Part shown: positions 44,673 through 57,350 of the stretch, piece after piece
Layout of the letters: each line of letters starts with the position of its first letter
Numbering within the stretch: the first letter of the stretch is position 1
Origin: Gossypium raimondii
Lineage: Eukaryota; Streptophyta; Magnoliopsida; Malvales; Malvaceae
Length of the DNA stretch: 64,000 nucleotides
Assembly: GCF_025698545.1 (NCBI RefSeq)
Contig: NC_068569.1
Coordinates: forward strand, 21,390,001-21,454,000
Direction: 5' to 3'
Program-made: the position numbers and the translations under genes
Notes under the pieces: generated by a model
The model's input: only the letters and a program-made list of their open reading frames with translations
Told to the model about the DNA's origin: nothing
The model's database searches: none

Positions 44673-47228
44673 TGTACATGTACAAGCCCAAATTTACCCA
44701 TTACAGACCCATAACCCAAGCCAAATTATACCTACACTAAGCAGACCCAAAATAATCCATGGCCCAATATCTAACCCAACAACAACGGCCCACAAACTAA
44801 AAAAATTAACAGCAAACCCTAATCCCCCTAACCCTAGGTGCGCCGCATCTAGGGCCTTCTCACCAACTCCTCTGCTCCGCCGTTCACCTGTCCTCTGCCT
44901 GCGCCACTTGCTCCGGGTCAATCACCTGCAAAATCAATCAAGTACACAACCAAAAATAAAGGTTAGCCGAATCGGCTATATAGGAAAAGAAAAAAGATTG
45001 TAATGGCCACTGGCCTTTAGACGAGTAAAAAAAAAAGAGAAAAAAAATAAAAGGTGATTTCTTGGTGTTCGAATCGGTTCCTAACTTTTATTTTCTGTTT
45101 TATTTTTATCTTTTACACAAAATAATAAAAAGCAAAGAAATCTTACCTGCGCCGCGCCGAAGGAGAGAAGACGAGCGGTTTCCCCTCGTTTTTCGGGTCT
45201 CGGGCTCTTTTTTTCTGGGATTTGGTCCTGGATTCGTGTCCTAGAGATACTCAGCTTCAAAAAAGGATAAAAAATATCCGATTTTGAGCCATCGACCGCC
45301 GCACCTGGCGGTGCTTGGGCGAAAACTCGCCGGAAATCTAGGCCGGACTATGGCCGGGCCTGAGAGAGAGAAAAAGAGAGAGTTTTCTCTCTGTGTTAAA
45401 AAAATAATGATGAAACTGCTTTTTTTTAGCTTATTTCTTAATATTTATATTAAACATGAAACGACGCCGTTTTGGTGAGGAGGATCCGCGCGTTGACTCG
45501 ACCCGACCTGAGGGTCCGCGCGTTTTGGGACGATTGGGTTATTTACCCATTTGCTGCTTTCGCCTTTTGGGGTGTTTCAATCTAGGCCAATTTGCACTAT
45601 TTATATTTTACAAATTTTGCCCTAATTGTTTTTAATATTTTCAATTTGGTCCCGCGTTCACTGAAGCGACACGTGTCCCAATAATTGGAATATTTTCTTA
45701 TTTGACCCTCCGTCCTTTCGCGCGCGTCACGTTTTGGTCCTTCCTTTTATTTTGTTTTTGATTTTGCCCCAAATCTTTGTTTTGGAATTTAAATTAGTCC
45801 TTTTTTTGTTATTTTGTTAATTAACTTAGTTATTATAATATTTTTATATCTCAGTATTATATTATTATATTATGTTATTAGTTTTGTATTATTATTGTTA
45901 TTGTATTTCTATTTTATTTATTTATCTAAGTTTAAATATCCATTAATCTTGTATTATTATTATTGATTATTATTATTTACTCATTTTATCTTTTAATCTC
46001 AAATTTTGTTATATACATATATATATATACATACATACTTATATATATTTTATATTTTATAACTTATATACATATATCTATATTTATATTCTTTATCTTC
46101 ACAAATATATGTATACGTACCTATATATTTATATATATATATTATTTTATATATATACATCCTTTTACATTTTTAGGTTTTTATATTTTTGTTATTATTT
46201 TAAAAGAATGCTTTAACTTTATTTGCTTATATATTCATTTTGTATGCTATTGATTTGTCCTTTTTATTTATCTTATCTTTGATGCTATTGCTCGTGTTAT
46301 TTTACTTACATTATCATCATCATTCCATTACACCCATTTTTTATTTAGATTTCAAAAAAGAACTTTTAAAAATATAAGTAATATTCGGTATTTTAGATCT
46401 TCAAGAGAATCGAGCCCTAACGTATTGGGTTTCGATTTTTTTCGTTGAATCTAAATAATCGGGATTACTCTTTTAAAAATGATAAAAAGCTCGTTATCAA
46501 GAATTCAATATGTTGTGTCCTAACGCATTGGATGTGACACGTTGTTTTCTCGAGACGAGTATTTTTCGAAATAAATGCAATATTCAATGTTTAATATTTT
46601 GAGAAATTGTGCCCTAACGTATTGGGTTGCGATTTCTTCATTTGATTTAAACAATTGAATATTTTTTTAAACTTTATTACACGAATCTGTTCAAACTCAA
46701 GTTTTAAATGATATCGAGAATTAAAAAAGGATCGTGTCCTAACTTACTGGTCGTGATCCCTTTTTTAATCCAAGATAGTTAAAATATCTTTTAAAATAAG
46801 CATTTTCATTCGCATATCGGGAATTCGAGTCATTGTGTCCTAACTTACTGGATATGATTCTCTTTCTTGAATAATGTGAAACATGCCCTTTTTCTGAAAA
46901 TTTTCAACTTTTTAATACAATGATAGTATTTTTAAATTCTTCAAAGTTTTCACTCATCGACACTAAGACATTAAGTAATCAACTAGGTACCAATTTTGGG
47001 CGTATCGAGGGTGCTAATCCTTCCTCGTACGTAACCGACTCCCTAACCCGTTTTTCTGAATTTCGTGGACCAAACTTGTTGTTTTAATAAAATCAAACCG
47101 TTTATTGAAAACAACCACTTTTCGAGGTGATCCAATCACACCTCATAAAAAAGGATTGGTGGCGACTCCCATTTCATTTTTTAAAACCCAAGTCGACCCC
47201 GTTTTTTATCCAAAAAATGGTGTCAACA
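44673..47228 (+). repeat. Tat/Ogre 5' LTR (2,556 bp)
   Basis: Starts TGTACATGTACAAGCCC exactly where PMD coding sequence stops, and ends TGTCAACA next to the primer-binding site. It contains an AT microsatellite (about 46010-46160) and five spaced copies of a CCTAACGTATTGGGT-like motif (46416, 46519, 46613, 46738, 46839). Confidence 0.8.
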
Positions 47229-47230
47229 GC

Positions 47231-47250
47231 TTGGCGACTCCACCGGGGAC
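47231..47250 (+). other. Primer-binding site of Tat/Ogre element
   Basis: TTGGCGACTCCACCGGGGAC, two bases after the LTR end. I recall this sequence type as the tRNA-Arg-class primer site of Tat/Ogre elements. Confidence 0.65.
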
Positions 47251-48379
47251 TTAAAATAAGAGAGTCAAGCCACAAGTTGATTATTTCTTGTCTTTTTGTC
47301 GAAAGTTGAAAATGTGATTTAAATATACGATCCTCTCATTTCATTTCAATTGTTTTGAGTTTTCATCATGTTTTATATTTTAAATTTTTTATTTTAAATT
47401 TTTTATGCCTTTCTGCATTGCATTACATGACCTTTGGTCACACCTTCTTAAGTGGGAGTGAGAAGCTAGTCCTTCGTGAGGTTTTCACCTCCGTGCAGGA
47501 TAGTGGATCACTTTCGGGATACATTCGTACCTATGTCTTCGTGAGATTTTCATCTCCGTGCAGCCATAGGGAAATGTATTCCCCTGAACCGAACTCGGTC
47601 CGTATGAGCCTATAATGGGTGAGGATCGAAGAATCTGCTGGTTCGGGTACCTCTTTCTTTAGAACCAAACCTCATGTAGTGAACCTTAGAAGCCCACCCT
47701 AGATAGAACCACTTCGAACCCCTAGTATTCACCCGAATAGGTATTCTATCTATTCCTGCTTGCTTCTGTTTTATACTAACCTGTTTTCTTTTATTTTGGT
47801 TATGGTTGCATTGCATTTTCATCATAAAGAGGTGTTGGTTCAGGTTCGGTTGTTAAACAGAGAGCTTGTCATAAGGAAATGGGTCTTTTGATAAAGTGGA
47901 AAATAATACGGTGGCCAGAATATGTTCTGAGAAAACACAACAAGAGAAAGATGATAACTTAATAGAGGACAACACAACTATTGCTCCGTTGCCCGAGGAT
48001 TCAATGTGACAAAGATTATTCGAGATCCGCTGAACTTTCCTAAAGAAAAGCCAATGAGCATCATGAGGATGAGCGAGCAACAAGTCAAGGCCCGGATCAA
48101 GCAAAAAGGAGATAAAAGAGACGTCCCTTTTGAAGAGTTTGTGAGATTTATCTTAACGCGTGAATGAAAAAAAGGATCGTTCTCTTGGAACATAAGGGCA
48201 AAGCCATATATATATCCGCTTTATGTAAAGAGATTTGTTTTCTAGTAAAGTTGTTATAATAGAATTGAACCAAGAATCAACGTCTCTTTTTTGCATTCAT
48301 TTCATGCATCTGCATTGCATTTCATTGCATGCATCAAATTTCACTAAAAGACCCTAATCAAACGAAATCATTTCAGAGT

Positions 48380-49425
48380 CAATGGAAACCAACCTACCAA
48401 ACCAATACCCTTGCGCTACTCGAATAGAAACTAAAGGAATGGACCAAAGGTTGGAGAGATTGGAGCGAATGCAGATACAGATGCATGAGCAATTGACCGA
48501 ATTTCAACAGGAGATGAGAGATCAGATGCTAGAATTACAGAGAACCATGATGAGCTAGTTTAACCGATTGGTACCTGGAGGGTTAGAAAAAATGAAGAAC
48601 CTGATAGGCCACTCTGGGATTGATAATGAGGATTGTGCTTATTTCCTAGATTGTACTCCGACAAGTGTCCAGGTCCAGCCAGATGGGCGTCCACAAGGGG
48701 TACTCTTTACTATCGGATCCCAATATTATTAAACTGGTACATCGACACCAGTGAATTGCCTGACAGACCCAGGATCCAATTTGAGGAATAATTTAGCTAA
48801 TCCTGTTGCTAATCTAGCAGAAATAAAGCAGATGAGGGTAGAGTACCCAGATACTATAAAGGTCCCAGGGAAAAAGGGGAATAAAAGGGATAATACAAAC
48901 AGATATAACAAGGGCCACTCAAAACCAATTGTGGGCCGGCCAAAAACAGAAACCACCAGACATCAAAGTCTTTTAAAGCAAGAATTTAGAGTGAAACTAG
49001 GTACCGAGAAGCTCCAGTTCACACCAATTCCGACGTCATATAAGAATTTGTATCAAAGCTTGTTCGATGCGCATGTTGTTGCTCTTCATTACTTAAAACT
49101 CATTCAGCCTCCGTATCCCAAATGGTATGACACGAACGCACAATGCGACTACCTTGCGGGAATTACGGGGCATTCTATAGAAAACTGCACGGCCTTTAAA
49201 AAGCTAGTCGAAATGTTTATCAATATGGGCATTGTCAAATTTGAGGATTCACTCAGTACAGAAAACCCGCTACTCAATCATACGGATAATGAAGGGAATG
49301 CGATGAATGAAGAAATGTTGGGAAATGTTCACATCAGTGCTGAATACGAAGAAACAACTGGAGAAGAGATCTTATTAGATGTTTGCCCTTATAAACTTGG
49401 GAGTGTTCTAAAGAAACTCCTGTAG
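48380..49425 (+). pseudogene. Tat/Ogre gag remnant
   Basis: A coiled-coil-like start (MDQRLERLERMQIQMHEQL) near 48440 is followed by stops. A 224-codon frame (48751-49425) then carries the family-typical FTPIPTSYKNLYQSLFDAHV and PPYPKWYDTNAQCDYLAGIT, ending in a zinc-knuckle-like C..C..H..C segment. The central gag domain seems deleted. In an intact element it would form the capsid. Confidence 0.75.
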
Positions 49426-49699
49426 TATTTAGAGTTTACTCAGAGTAATATTCAAAACACACTTGTTGCTTTTAGCCTAGAGGCAACAAGAAGTCTTTTG
49501 TGAAATAGGCTCATGTCTGAACGTCATTATTTCAATGGAATGCATCTTTGCGATCTTTTGAACCAATATTCTTTCATTTCTTGAATGATTATTCTTTTAT
49601 TCTTTCATCCAAATCATTCTTTCATTCATAATCATACTGTGCAGATAATTATTCTTAAATTCATACATTCTTTGTATATTCTCTTGTACCTACAATATG

Positions 49700-50442
49700 T
49701 CCCTGAATATCAACGACATGAATAACACTGCTACAGACTTAGAATCTCCTTTTGAGTGAGACATGTGTTTAGAGGGATCTGACGACTTTGAAGATGATAC
49801 AAATTGTAGCCTATCTCCGAACTTGTTGAGGATGGTAGAACAAGAGGATAAACAGATCCTACCTCTCAAGGAATCATTAAAAATTGTGAGCTTGATGAAG
49901 ACTAGAATTGACCTGACCACAGAGACGAAGCAAGACCTTATTGAGTTACCTCTAGAGTTCAAAGATGTCTTTGTATGATCATACCGGGGTATGCCTCGAT
50001 TCTTATAATAAAAACTGCACAACAGCACGATATCAGAAATTTACAGTGCAAACGATGCAATTCTTTGCCGGGGCAATGCCTCTCTGTTGAGTCAGCATAG
50101 CTTTGCCCATTTGAAGTCGAGTTTCCATCCCTTCAAGATGTTGTTGGATTTTATCCTGATTAAAGAGGAAGGTATAAATTTTTCTGTCGTAGTTACGTCC
50201 CAAAAGGGCTCTATGAAAGAAATTTGGTACCAAAGAAGGTTTCTCACATACAAGATGAAAGTGGAAGATTTTATGTCGAAGACTTTAGAATAACATTGAT
50301 TCTGGTCGAAAAGTGTGACCAGGACTTGCCTGATCTCGTGAGTTCAGACTCAAAAAAAACAAAAATAAAAAAACACAAAAAACAAAAATAAAAAAAAATC
50401 AAAGTCAAATTTTTTTTTAAAAAGGAGAGGTCAAGGCGAAAA
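49700..50442 (+). pseudogene. Tat/Ogre pol linker remnant up to the Tekay insertion
   Basis: Includes the pre-RT segment LLRMVEQEDKQILPLKES and ELPLEFKDVFV (49763-49978) in a short open frame that ends before any RT motif. The rest is broken non-catalytic sequence with A-rich runs near 50350-50400, ending at the target site of the nested element. Confidence 0.65.
50438..50442. repeat. Target-site duplication GAAAA, left copy
   Basis: Matches 60694-60698 after the 3' LTR. Confidence 0.85.
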
Positions 50443-53177
50443 TGTAATGGCCCAAATTTGAGGTTATCGGAACAGTGGTTTCGGGACCACAAATCCGATG
50501 AGGAAAAATTTATTTTTCTTATATTTTTATGGTCTATGATTTCACGGAATGATTTTGTAAAAATCTAGTTCAAAAATTTCGACGTTTGGGCACTCAATTT
50601 AGTCAAAAGGACTAAATTGTAAAAAGTGCAAAGTTGAGTTCTACATGTTAGAGGTGTCCAATTGTTATGAAACTTTAAATTGGAGGTCCTTATATGGTAA
50701 TTATACCATTGGTAACTTGGTAGACAAAAATGGACATGAGATAAGTGAAATAGAAAATTTTTAAGTTAGGGGCAATTTGGTAATCTAGTAATTAAAATGA
50801 ATTAAAAGGGAAAAAGATGGCAAAAATCATCATCTTCTTCATTAGGACGAAATCAACAAGGGGGAAGCCATAGTTAGGGTTTTCAAGCTTCCAAGCTCCA
50901 TAGTAAGTGATCCCAAGTCTCGTTTTTAATGTTTTTTACGTTTTTGGAGTCCCGGTAGCTTAATTTAGCTTATTCTAGCAATAATTTAACCTAGGGTTTA
51001 TATTTGGAAAAATAACCATAGGTGAAAAGTGTTTATTTTGATGTTTGATGATAGAATATGAAGCTAGAAATTATGTTAAACAACTTTTGTTAGCCAATTT
51101 TAAGCAAAAACGAGTAAAACGACATAATCGGTAAAAATACCTAATGTTCATAAGTACATGTTAGAGTGGGAATTTGATGTTGGCATAGAAGAGAAAAATG
51201 TTCATCATGTCATAAAACATAAGAATAATGGATGAAGTTTAATTTCCGAGACTTGGGTCAAAAATGTAATTATGTAAAGTTTAGGGCAAAATTGTAATTT
51301 TGAAAAGTTAGAGTCAAGGGCTGTTTTGTTGAATGTGAGTATTAAATAAGTTAAATTTGCTATTTTAGATCAAGAAGAACGAAACTCGAGGTTAGACAAA
51401 GGGAAGAATAAAGTTGAAGACTAAGTTGTTGAATTGGACTATATTTGATACCGAGGTAAGTTTACTAAATAAATGCAATATTTCAATATTTATTATTAAT
51501 GCTGTTAATTTCAGCAGTTATGAATTTATTTGATGATGATCCAAGCATGAAATGATAGAGAATTAAAATTTAAAAGTCCCGTTGATACATAAGGATGGTA
51601 ATCGGATACGAATGTCATGACATTTGGGTAAAGAGATCCCATGTAAGACCATGTCCGGGACATGGCATTGGCATCCTTAAGGTCATGAGAGGTCCTCAGA
51701 AGACCATGTCAGGACATGGCATGGGCACCGAGACGAGAGGTCCCATGTAAGACCATGTCTGGGACATGGCGTTGGCACCGAGATGAGATGTCCCCTATAA
51801 GACCATGTCTGGGACATGGCATGGGCATCAGCATGAGAACATCCCATGTAAGACCATGTCTGGGACATGGCTTTGGCATGTTATTATCAGAAGAGACCCG
51901 AGTATCCTTATTATTCCAATGTAGCTCAACGGGCTTGTTAACGAATTATGTTCATGAAAGTTCAGTTTAAAGCATAAATGGCAAGCTCAGGTAAGTTATA
52001 AGAGTTAAGAACTTATTATACTATCAATTGATGTTCAACGATGCAGCAAGAGTTGAGTAAGTTATGTACACAAGTATTCTAAGTAAACAAGCAAGAGAAC
52101 TAGTATGAGATTAACTAAAGAGTAAACTAGAGATATAGACATTTGAGTTTAATTATTTAAGTTAAATATTGTTATTTATTTGCTAGTAAACTTACTAAGC
52201 TTTATGCTTACTTTTTATTTCTCTTTCTCTTATAGTATTGCAAAGCTACTTCAAGGATCCTAAAGAAGTCGGAGATCGTCCACACTATCAACCACAACCG
52301 CTTTCGGTATTTTATATCGAATCACGTTTGAGTTATGGCATGTATAGGGATTTAGTTATTTTGAATGTTTGTGATTATGATTTTGCTAAAGAATGGTGTG
52401 TAAGTATTTGATGATGTATGGTTATTAAAATGGTTAAGTATGAAGGTATTTGTTGTTATAAGAGTCTAGGTGATAAATTATGTATGGAAATCATGAAAGG
52501 ATGAAATTTTGCAAAGAAACAGAATTCAGGCAGCAACAGTGACGTGACTTTGAAAAATCACCCAAGATAGTATAAAATGAATTAGAGGGTGAATAATATA
52601 TGGAATTAAAGCTTGTTGAGTCTATTTTCATGGAAAAATAACGGTGTAGCGTTATATTTTAAGATATGTGAATTTTCGTGAGACAGGGTCAGAACAGTTT
52701 TTGGTGTCCCCTGTTTTGAGTTTAGAAAATCATTAAAAATTGTACAAAAATGTTTATGAGTTATAGTTTATATGTATAGATTTCTCATTGAGTCTATTTT
52801 CTGTAGAAACAAGTAAGAACTTCATATGAAAATCCTACAGTGAGAAAACTTATTTTTAGTGACTAGAGGTCAGGGCAGTCAGGTGGTGAAACAGGGGAGA
52901 CTTTAACTAATAAACTGTACTAATTTGCTGAACCAAAAATTCTAAAAATTTTATGGTGAGTAGATATATGAGTCTAGTTTCAGGAAAAATTTACGGAATT
53001 AAATTTCAAGTTCTGTATCTCAAGTTATAATTAATTTAGTAACTGCTGCGCGATTGGACAGATTTGCTGTAAATAGTGAAATAAATTTTCAAACCTAGTT
53101 TTTATGCTCCGAATTGGTAAGATAAGCTAAGTAATGTCTCGTGCTCGACTCGAAACGGTCTCGGTAAGGGTGTTACA
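50443..53177 (+). repeat. 5' LTR of Tekay element
   Basis: 2,735 bp, pairs with 57963-60693. Five palindrome units (51640-51880). Confidence 0.93.
51640..51880. repeat. Palindrome-unit array in 5' LTR (5 copies)
   Basis: Core CCATGTCYGGGACATGG repeated about every 50-52 bp. The second unit has lost two bases of the core. Confidence 0.88.
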
Positions 53178-53310
53178 TTTTGTTGGTATCGAGCAGTTTA
53201 GTCGATTCTCGAAATATGCAGATGAATAAGAGTCTACCTATACATGCCATACTTATATATTTTGATAGTGTGACGACTCTGACGATTTTAAAATGTTTTC
53301 TTTTATAGTT

Positions 53311-54303
53311 ATGGATCCCGAACGAGCTAGTACAGATGAAGTAGAGAGTAATGCGCCTATTCCCAGAAGGGCGGTGTCATCGATGTTAATGTTAGTGAAA
53401 GACCGCATCGATAGAGCGGGAGGAGGAGCTAGAGAAGCCTTCTTCCAAGCCATGAATGATTGGTTTGCCGAGTTCGTTCGTACGAATCCGGCTGTAAGAC
53501 CTCCACCCCCTCAAGATTCACAGGTTCCCCATGTAGCTTCCCCAGCTGCAGGTATATTTATCAGGGAGAGACCACCTGTTGATAAGATTAGGAAGCAAGG
53601 GGCTGAAGAATTTCGGGCTACCAAAGATGATGATGCAGAAAAAGCAGAATTCTGGCTTGAGAATACCATCAGGGTTTTTGAAGAATTATCTTGTACACCG
53701 GAAGAATGTATGAAGTGTGTGGTCTCACTTCTCAGAGATTCAGCTTATCATTGGTGGAAGACTCTCGTGTCTATAGTACCGAGTGAGAGGGTTACTTGGG
53801 ATTTCTTTCAGGAGGAGTTTCAAAAGAAGTACATCAGCCAGAGATTTATAGATCAGAAAAGGAAGGAGTTTCTTGAGCTAAAACAAGGTAAGATGTCCGT
53901 GACTGAATATGAACGCGAATTTGTCAGACTTAGTAAGTATGCTCGGGAATTTGTATCCACTGAAGCTAACATGTGCAAGAGATTTGAAGATGGGCTTAAT
54001 GATGACATCCGACTATCCGTGGGTGTCCTGGAAATTAGAGAGTTTGTTGTTTTGGTTGAGAGAGCTTGTAAAGCAGAAGATCTGCTAAAAGAAAAAGAGA
54101 AAGGCAAAACTGGAGCTGAAGCGCAGGATACAAAGAAGAGGCAGATGAGTAAATCATTTCAGTCTATATCTAAGAGGCCCAGGGAGCTCTCTAGCGGATC
54201 ATATTTTCCACTAGATATCCCGGCCAAGCAGGGCGTAAGATTTGAGGTTCTAGAGCTCAAACCACTACAGCCAGCAAATCTTGGCAAGATTTCGACCTCC
54301 TAG
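53311..54303 (+). CDS. Tekay gag (capsid) protein
   Basis: Open for about 330 codons from MDPERAS; the frame is open 18 bases further upstream, and I chose the Met used by this family. It holds the retrotransposon gag domain at about residues 105-215, including FWLENTIRVFEEL, AYHWWKTLV and VTWDFFQEEFQKKYI. Lysine-rich and basic stretches follow. The zinc-knuckle (CPQCGRRHPR) falls in another frame at 54281-54526, so the protein is cut before its nucleic-acid-binding end by a frameshift near 54290. In an intact element gag packages RNA into particles. Confidence 0.85.
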   Translation: MDPERASTDEVESNAPIPRRAVSSMLMLVKDRIDRAGGGAREAFFQAMNDWFAEFVRTNPAVRPPPPQDSQVPHVASPAAGIFIRERPPVDKIRKQGAEEFRATKDDDAEKAEFWLENTIRVFEELSCTPEECMKCVVSLLRDSAYHWWKTLVSIVPSERVTWDFFQEEFQKKYISQRFIDQKRKEFLELKQGKMSVTEYEREFVRLSKYAREFVSTEANMCKRFEDGLNDDIRLSVGVLEIREFVVLVERACKAEDLLKEKEKGKTGAEAQDTKKRQMSKSFQSISKRPRELSSGSYFPLDIPAKQGVRFEVLELKPLQPANLGKISTS

Positions 54304-54881
54304 GCCGGAATGTCCTCAATGTGGGAGACGCCACCCGAGAGTGCAGAGCGGTGAAAATGTTTGTTTGGATGTGGAGCATCCGATCACTTTATTCGGATTG
54401 TCTGAAACAAATAAAAGAGAAGAGATAACGAGTGTGAGATCGAAAATGCTCCTACTAGAGGTAGACCGCAGAGAAACCCGAGAGTGGGAGCGAGTAATAG
54501 GAGTGCATCCAGAGATTCAAAGGTGAGATCGGATGTTAGAGCACCGCGAGAACATATGCTATTCGTGCTCGTGAAAAGGCGCCCTCTCCGATATAATTAC
54601 GGTACATTTTCTCTTTATGACACTAATGTTATTGCATTAATTGATCCTGGCTCTACACATTCATATATATGCACGAAATTAGTATTTGTTAAAAATTGTC
54701 TGTTGAACCTCATCAATTTGTGGTTAAAGTCTCGAACCCCGGGCGGTTTGTGATGGTGGATAAAGTTTGTAAAAATTGTCCACTGATGATAAAAGGTATT
54801 TGTTTCCCGGTTGACTTGATGTTATTGCCTTTTGATGAGTTTGATGTGATATTGGGCATGAATTGGTTAACTCAAAGATGA
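54281..54881 (+). pseudogene. Tekay zinc knuckle and protease, frameshifted
   Basis: Three overlapping short frames carry the CPQCGRRHP knuckle remnant (from 54281), then the aspartic protease with the active-site-like ALIDPGSTHSYIC (from about 54634) and the downstream LPFDEFDVILGMNWL (to 54880). Shifts break the chain between and within these parts. Proline stands after the catalytic Asp, as is usual in this lineage. Confidence 0.8.
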
Positions 54882-55126
54882 CGCAAAGAGTAAACGTAGA
54901 CGTAAATATGTTGTATTGAAGTGCGAATGGAGAATTACTTGAGTTAAATCGATCGATGATGAATTATCGATGTAATTTCAATGATGTCACTCGAGGTGTG
55001 TCGAAAAAGGGTATGATGTTTATTTGGCGTATGTGTTGGATACTAAAGTATCTCGAGTCAAAGATACTGAAAGCGATGCCCGCTTGTATGTGAATTTTCT
55101 GATGTGTTTCGAGAGGAATTACCGGG

Positions 55127-56341
55127 TTGCCACCAGAAAGAGAAGTGGAATTTTCTATAGATCTGATTCCAGGAACTACCCCAATTTCCATAGCTCCATA
55201 TCGTATGGCTCCTACAGAATTAAAAGAGTTAAAGGCACAGTTACAGGAACTTGTTGACAGAGGTTTTGTTCGTCCGAGTCATTCACCTTGGGGTGCTCCA
55301 GTTTTGTTTGTGAAAAAGAAAGACGGGTCTTTGAGATTGTGTATCGACTATCGGCAGCTCAATAAGGTAACTATAAAGAATAAGTACCCGTTGCCTCGAA
55401 TTGATGACTTGTTTGATCAGCTGAAAGGTGTCACAGTATTCTCGAAGATTGATCTCCGATCGGGTTATTACCAGTTACGGGTAAAAGAGCCAGATGTGCC
55501 AAAGACAGCTTTCAGAACCAGGTATGGGCATTATGAGTTTTTGGTTATGCCGTTTGGGTTGACTAATGCACCTGCAGTATTCATGGATTTGATGAACCGG
55601 ATATTCGCATCAGTGTCCGGACAGTTTGTAGTAGTTTTCATTGATGATATTTTAGTCTATTCTAGAGATGAAAATGAGCATGCAGAACATTTGAGAATAG
55701 TGTTGCAAATTCTGCGTGAAAAGAAACTTTATGCTAAATTCAGTAAATGTGAATTTTGGCTTCGAGAGGTAGGTTTTCTCGGACATATTGTATCCGCAGA
55801 AGGCATCAGGGTAGATCTGAGTAAAATTTCAGCTATTGTCAATTGGAGTCCACCGAAAAATGTATCTGAAGTTAGAAGTTTCTTGGGATTAGCTGGATAT
55901 TATCGGAGATTTGTACAGGGGTTTTCTATGATAGCTTCTCCAATGACTCGTTTATTACAGAAAGATGTTAAATTTGAATGGACAGATAAATGCCAGCAAA
56001 GTTTTGACCGATTGAAGAAATTGTTGACGGAAGCACCTGTGTTGGTACAGCCAGAATCGGGTAAGGAATTTATTATTTATAGTGATGCATCATTAAATGG
56101 TTTGGGTTGTGTCTTGATGCAAGAAGATAAAGTAATAGCCTATGCTTCAAGACAACTTAAGCCACATGAAAGAAACTACCCAGTACATGATCTCGAATTA
56201 GCTGCTATTGTATTTGCATTGAAAATATGGCGGCATTATTTGTATGGTGAAAAGTGTCATATTTATACTGATCACAAAAGCTTGAAATATTTGATGACAC
56301 GTAAAGATTTGAATTTGAGACAACGCAGTGGCTTGAATTGA
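55127..56341 (+). CDS. Tekay reverse transcriptase and RNase H
   Basis: A 404-codon frame. RT spans about residues 40-220 ([33 protein letters not shown], and the catalytic FIDDILVYS). RNase H spans about residues 310-395 with acidic residues in [22 protein letters not shown] and [10 protein letters not shown]. All key residues look intact. The frame stops at 56341 right after RQRSGLN, where the sister element reads on; one missing G in GCAGTGGCTTG explains this. It would copy element RNA to DNA in particles. The 5' frame boundary is also a shift rather than a true start. Confidence 0.88.
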   Translation: MPPEREVEFSIDLIPGTTPISIAPYRMAPTELKELKAQLQELVDRGFVRPSHSPWGAPVLFVKKKDGSLRLCIDYRQLNKVTIKNKYPLPRIDDLFDQLKGVTVFSKIDLRSGYYQLRVKEPDVPKTAFRTRYGHYEFLVMPFGLTNAPAVFMDLMNRIFASVSGQFVVVFIDDILVYSRDENEHAEHLRIVLQILREKKLYAKFSKCEFWLREVGFLGHIVSAEGIRVDLSKISAIVNWSPPKNVSEVRSFLGLAGYYRRFVQGFSMIASPMTRLLQKDVKFEWTDKCQQSFDRLKKLLTEAPVLVQPESGKEFIIYSDASLNGLGCVLMQEDKVIAYASRQLKPHERNYPVHDLELAAIVFALKIWRHYLYGEKCHIYTDHKSLKYLMTRKDLNLRQRSGLN

Positions 56342-56387
56342 TAAAGGATTATGATTTGGTTATTGATTACCATCCGGTAAGGCTAAC

Positions 56388-57186
56388 GTGGTAGCTGATG
56401 CTTTGAGCCGAAAATCTCTATTTGCTTTACGAGCTATGAATACCCGGTTGTCACTGTTTAATGATGGTTCAATCATAGCTGAATTGAGAGCTAAATCGAC
56501 ATTTCGTCAACAAATATGTGAAGCTCAGAGGAATGATGAGAAATTACAGGCTAAACGGGTGCATTGTGAGTCAGGTAATGATTCAGAATTTCAGATTGGA
56601 ACTGATGGTTGTTTATTATTCAGAGGCAGAGTATGTGTACCGAAGAATTCAGAACTTGTACATAAGATTTTACACGAAGCACACAGTGGTATTATGTCCG
56701 TACATCCGGGAGGTAATAAAATGTATAATAACTTGAAAAAGATGTATTGGTGGCCGGGTATGAAACATGATATCTCTGAGTTTGTATCAAGATGTTTAGT
56801 ATGTCAGCAGGTTAAAGCTGAACATCAGGTACCTTCGGGGTTGCTTCAGCCAATCACTATACCGGAATGGAAATGGGAAAGAATCACTATGGATTTTGTA
56901 TCTGGGTTACCGTTATCTCCGAGGAAGAAAGATGCCATTTGGGTAATTGTCGACCGATTGACAAAGTCCGCGACTTTATCCCAAATGTATGGATTATTCT
57001 TTAGATAAATTGGTGAATTGTATATATCTCGAGATTGTTAGACTACATGGAGTGCCTGTCTCCATTATATCGCATGAGATCCCGATTTACGCCTCGCTTC
57101 GGAACAAATTACAAGAAGCTTTGGGTACTCGGTTGTATTTCAAGATCGCATTTCATCCTCGCATGATGGCCAATCTGAGCGTGTAA
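56388..57186 (+). pseudogene. Tekay integrase, zinc-binding and core, frameshifted
   Basis: Frame 56388-57008 has the zinc-binding region (KILHEAHSG...HPG and CLVCQQVK) and the start of the core (MDFVSGL, IWVIVDRLTKSA). After a shift, frame 56989-57186 continues, but where the sister element has IISDRDPRF this one reads IISHEIPIY, so the second catalytic Asp is lost. The Glu region is disrupted by another shift near 57165-57190. Confidence 0.82.
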
Positions 57187-57350
57187 TTCGGTATTAGAAG
57201 ATATGCTCGATGTTGCGTATTAGAGTTGCAAGGTAATTGGGAAAGGTATCTACCTTTGATTGAATTTGCTTACAATAACAGCTTATCGCCTAGTATTAAA
57301 ATGGCTCCGTATGAAGCTTTGTATGGTAGAAAATGTAGAACACCGTTATA

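Noticed and set aside
44694..45003. Frames of 75 and 137 codons near the start of the Tat/Ogre LTR
   Set aside because: Both lie on opposite strands of the same LTR sequence, with no domain.
45963..46253. 96-codon frame rich in Ile, Tyr and Phe
   Set aside because: Translation of an AT microsatellite in the LTR.
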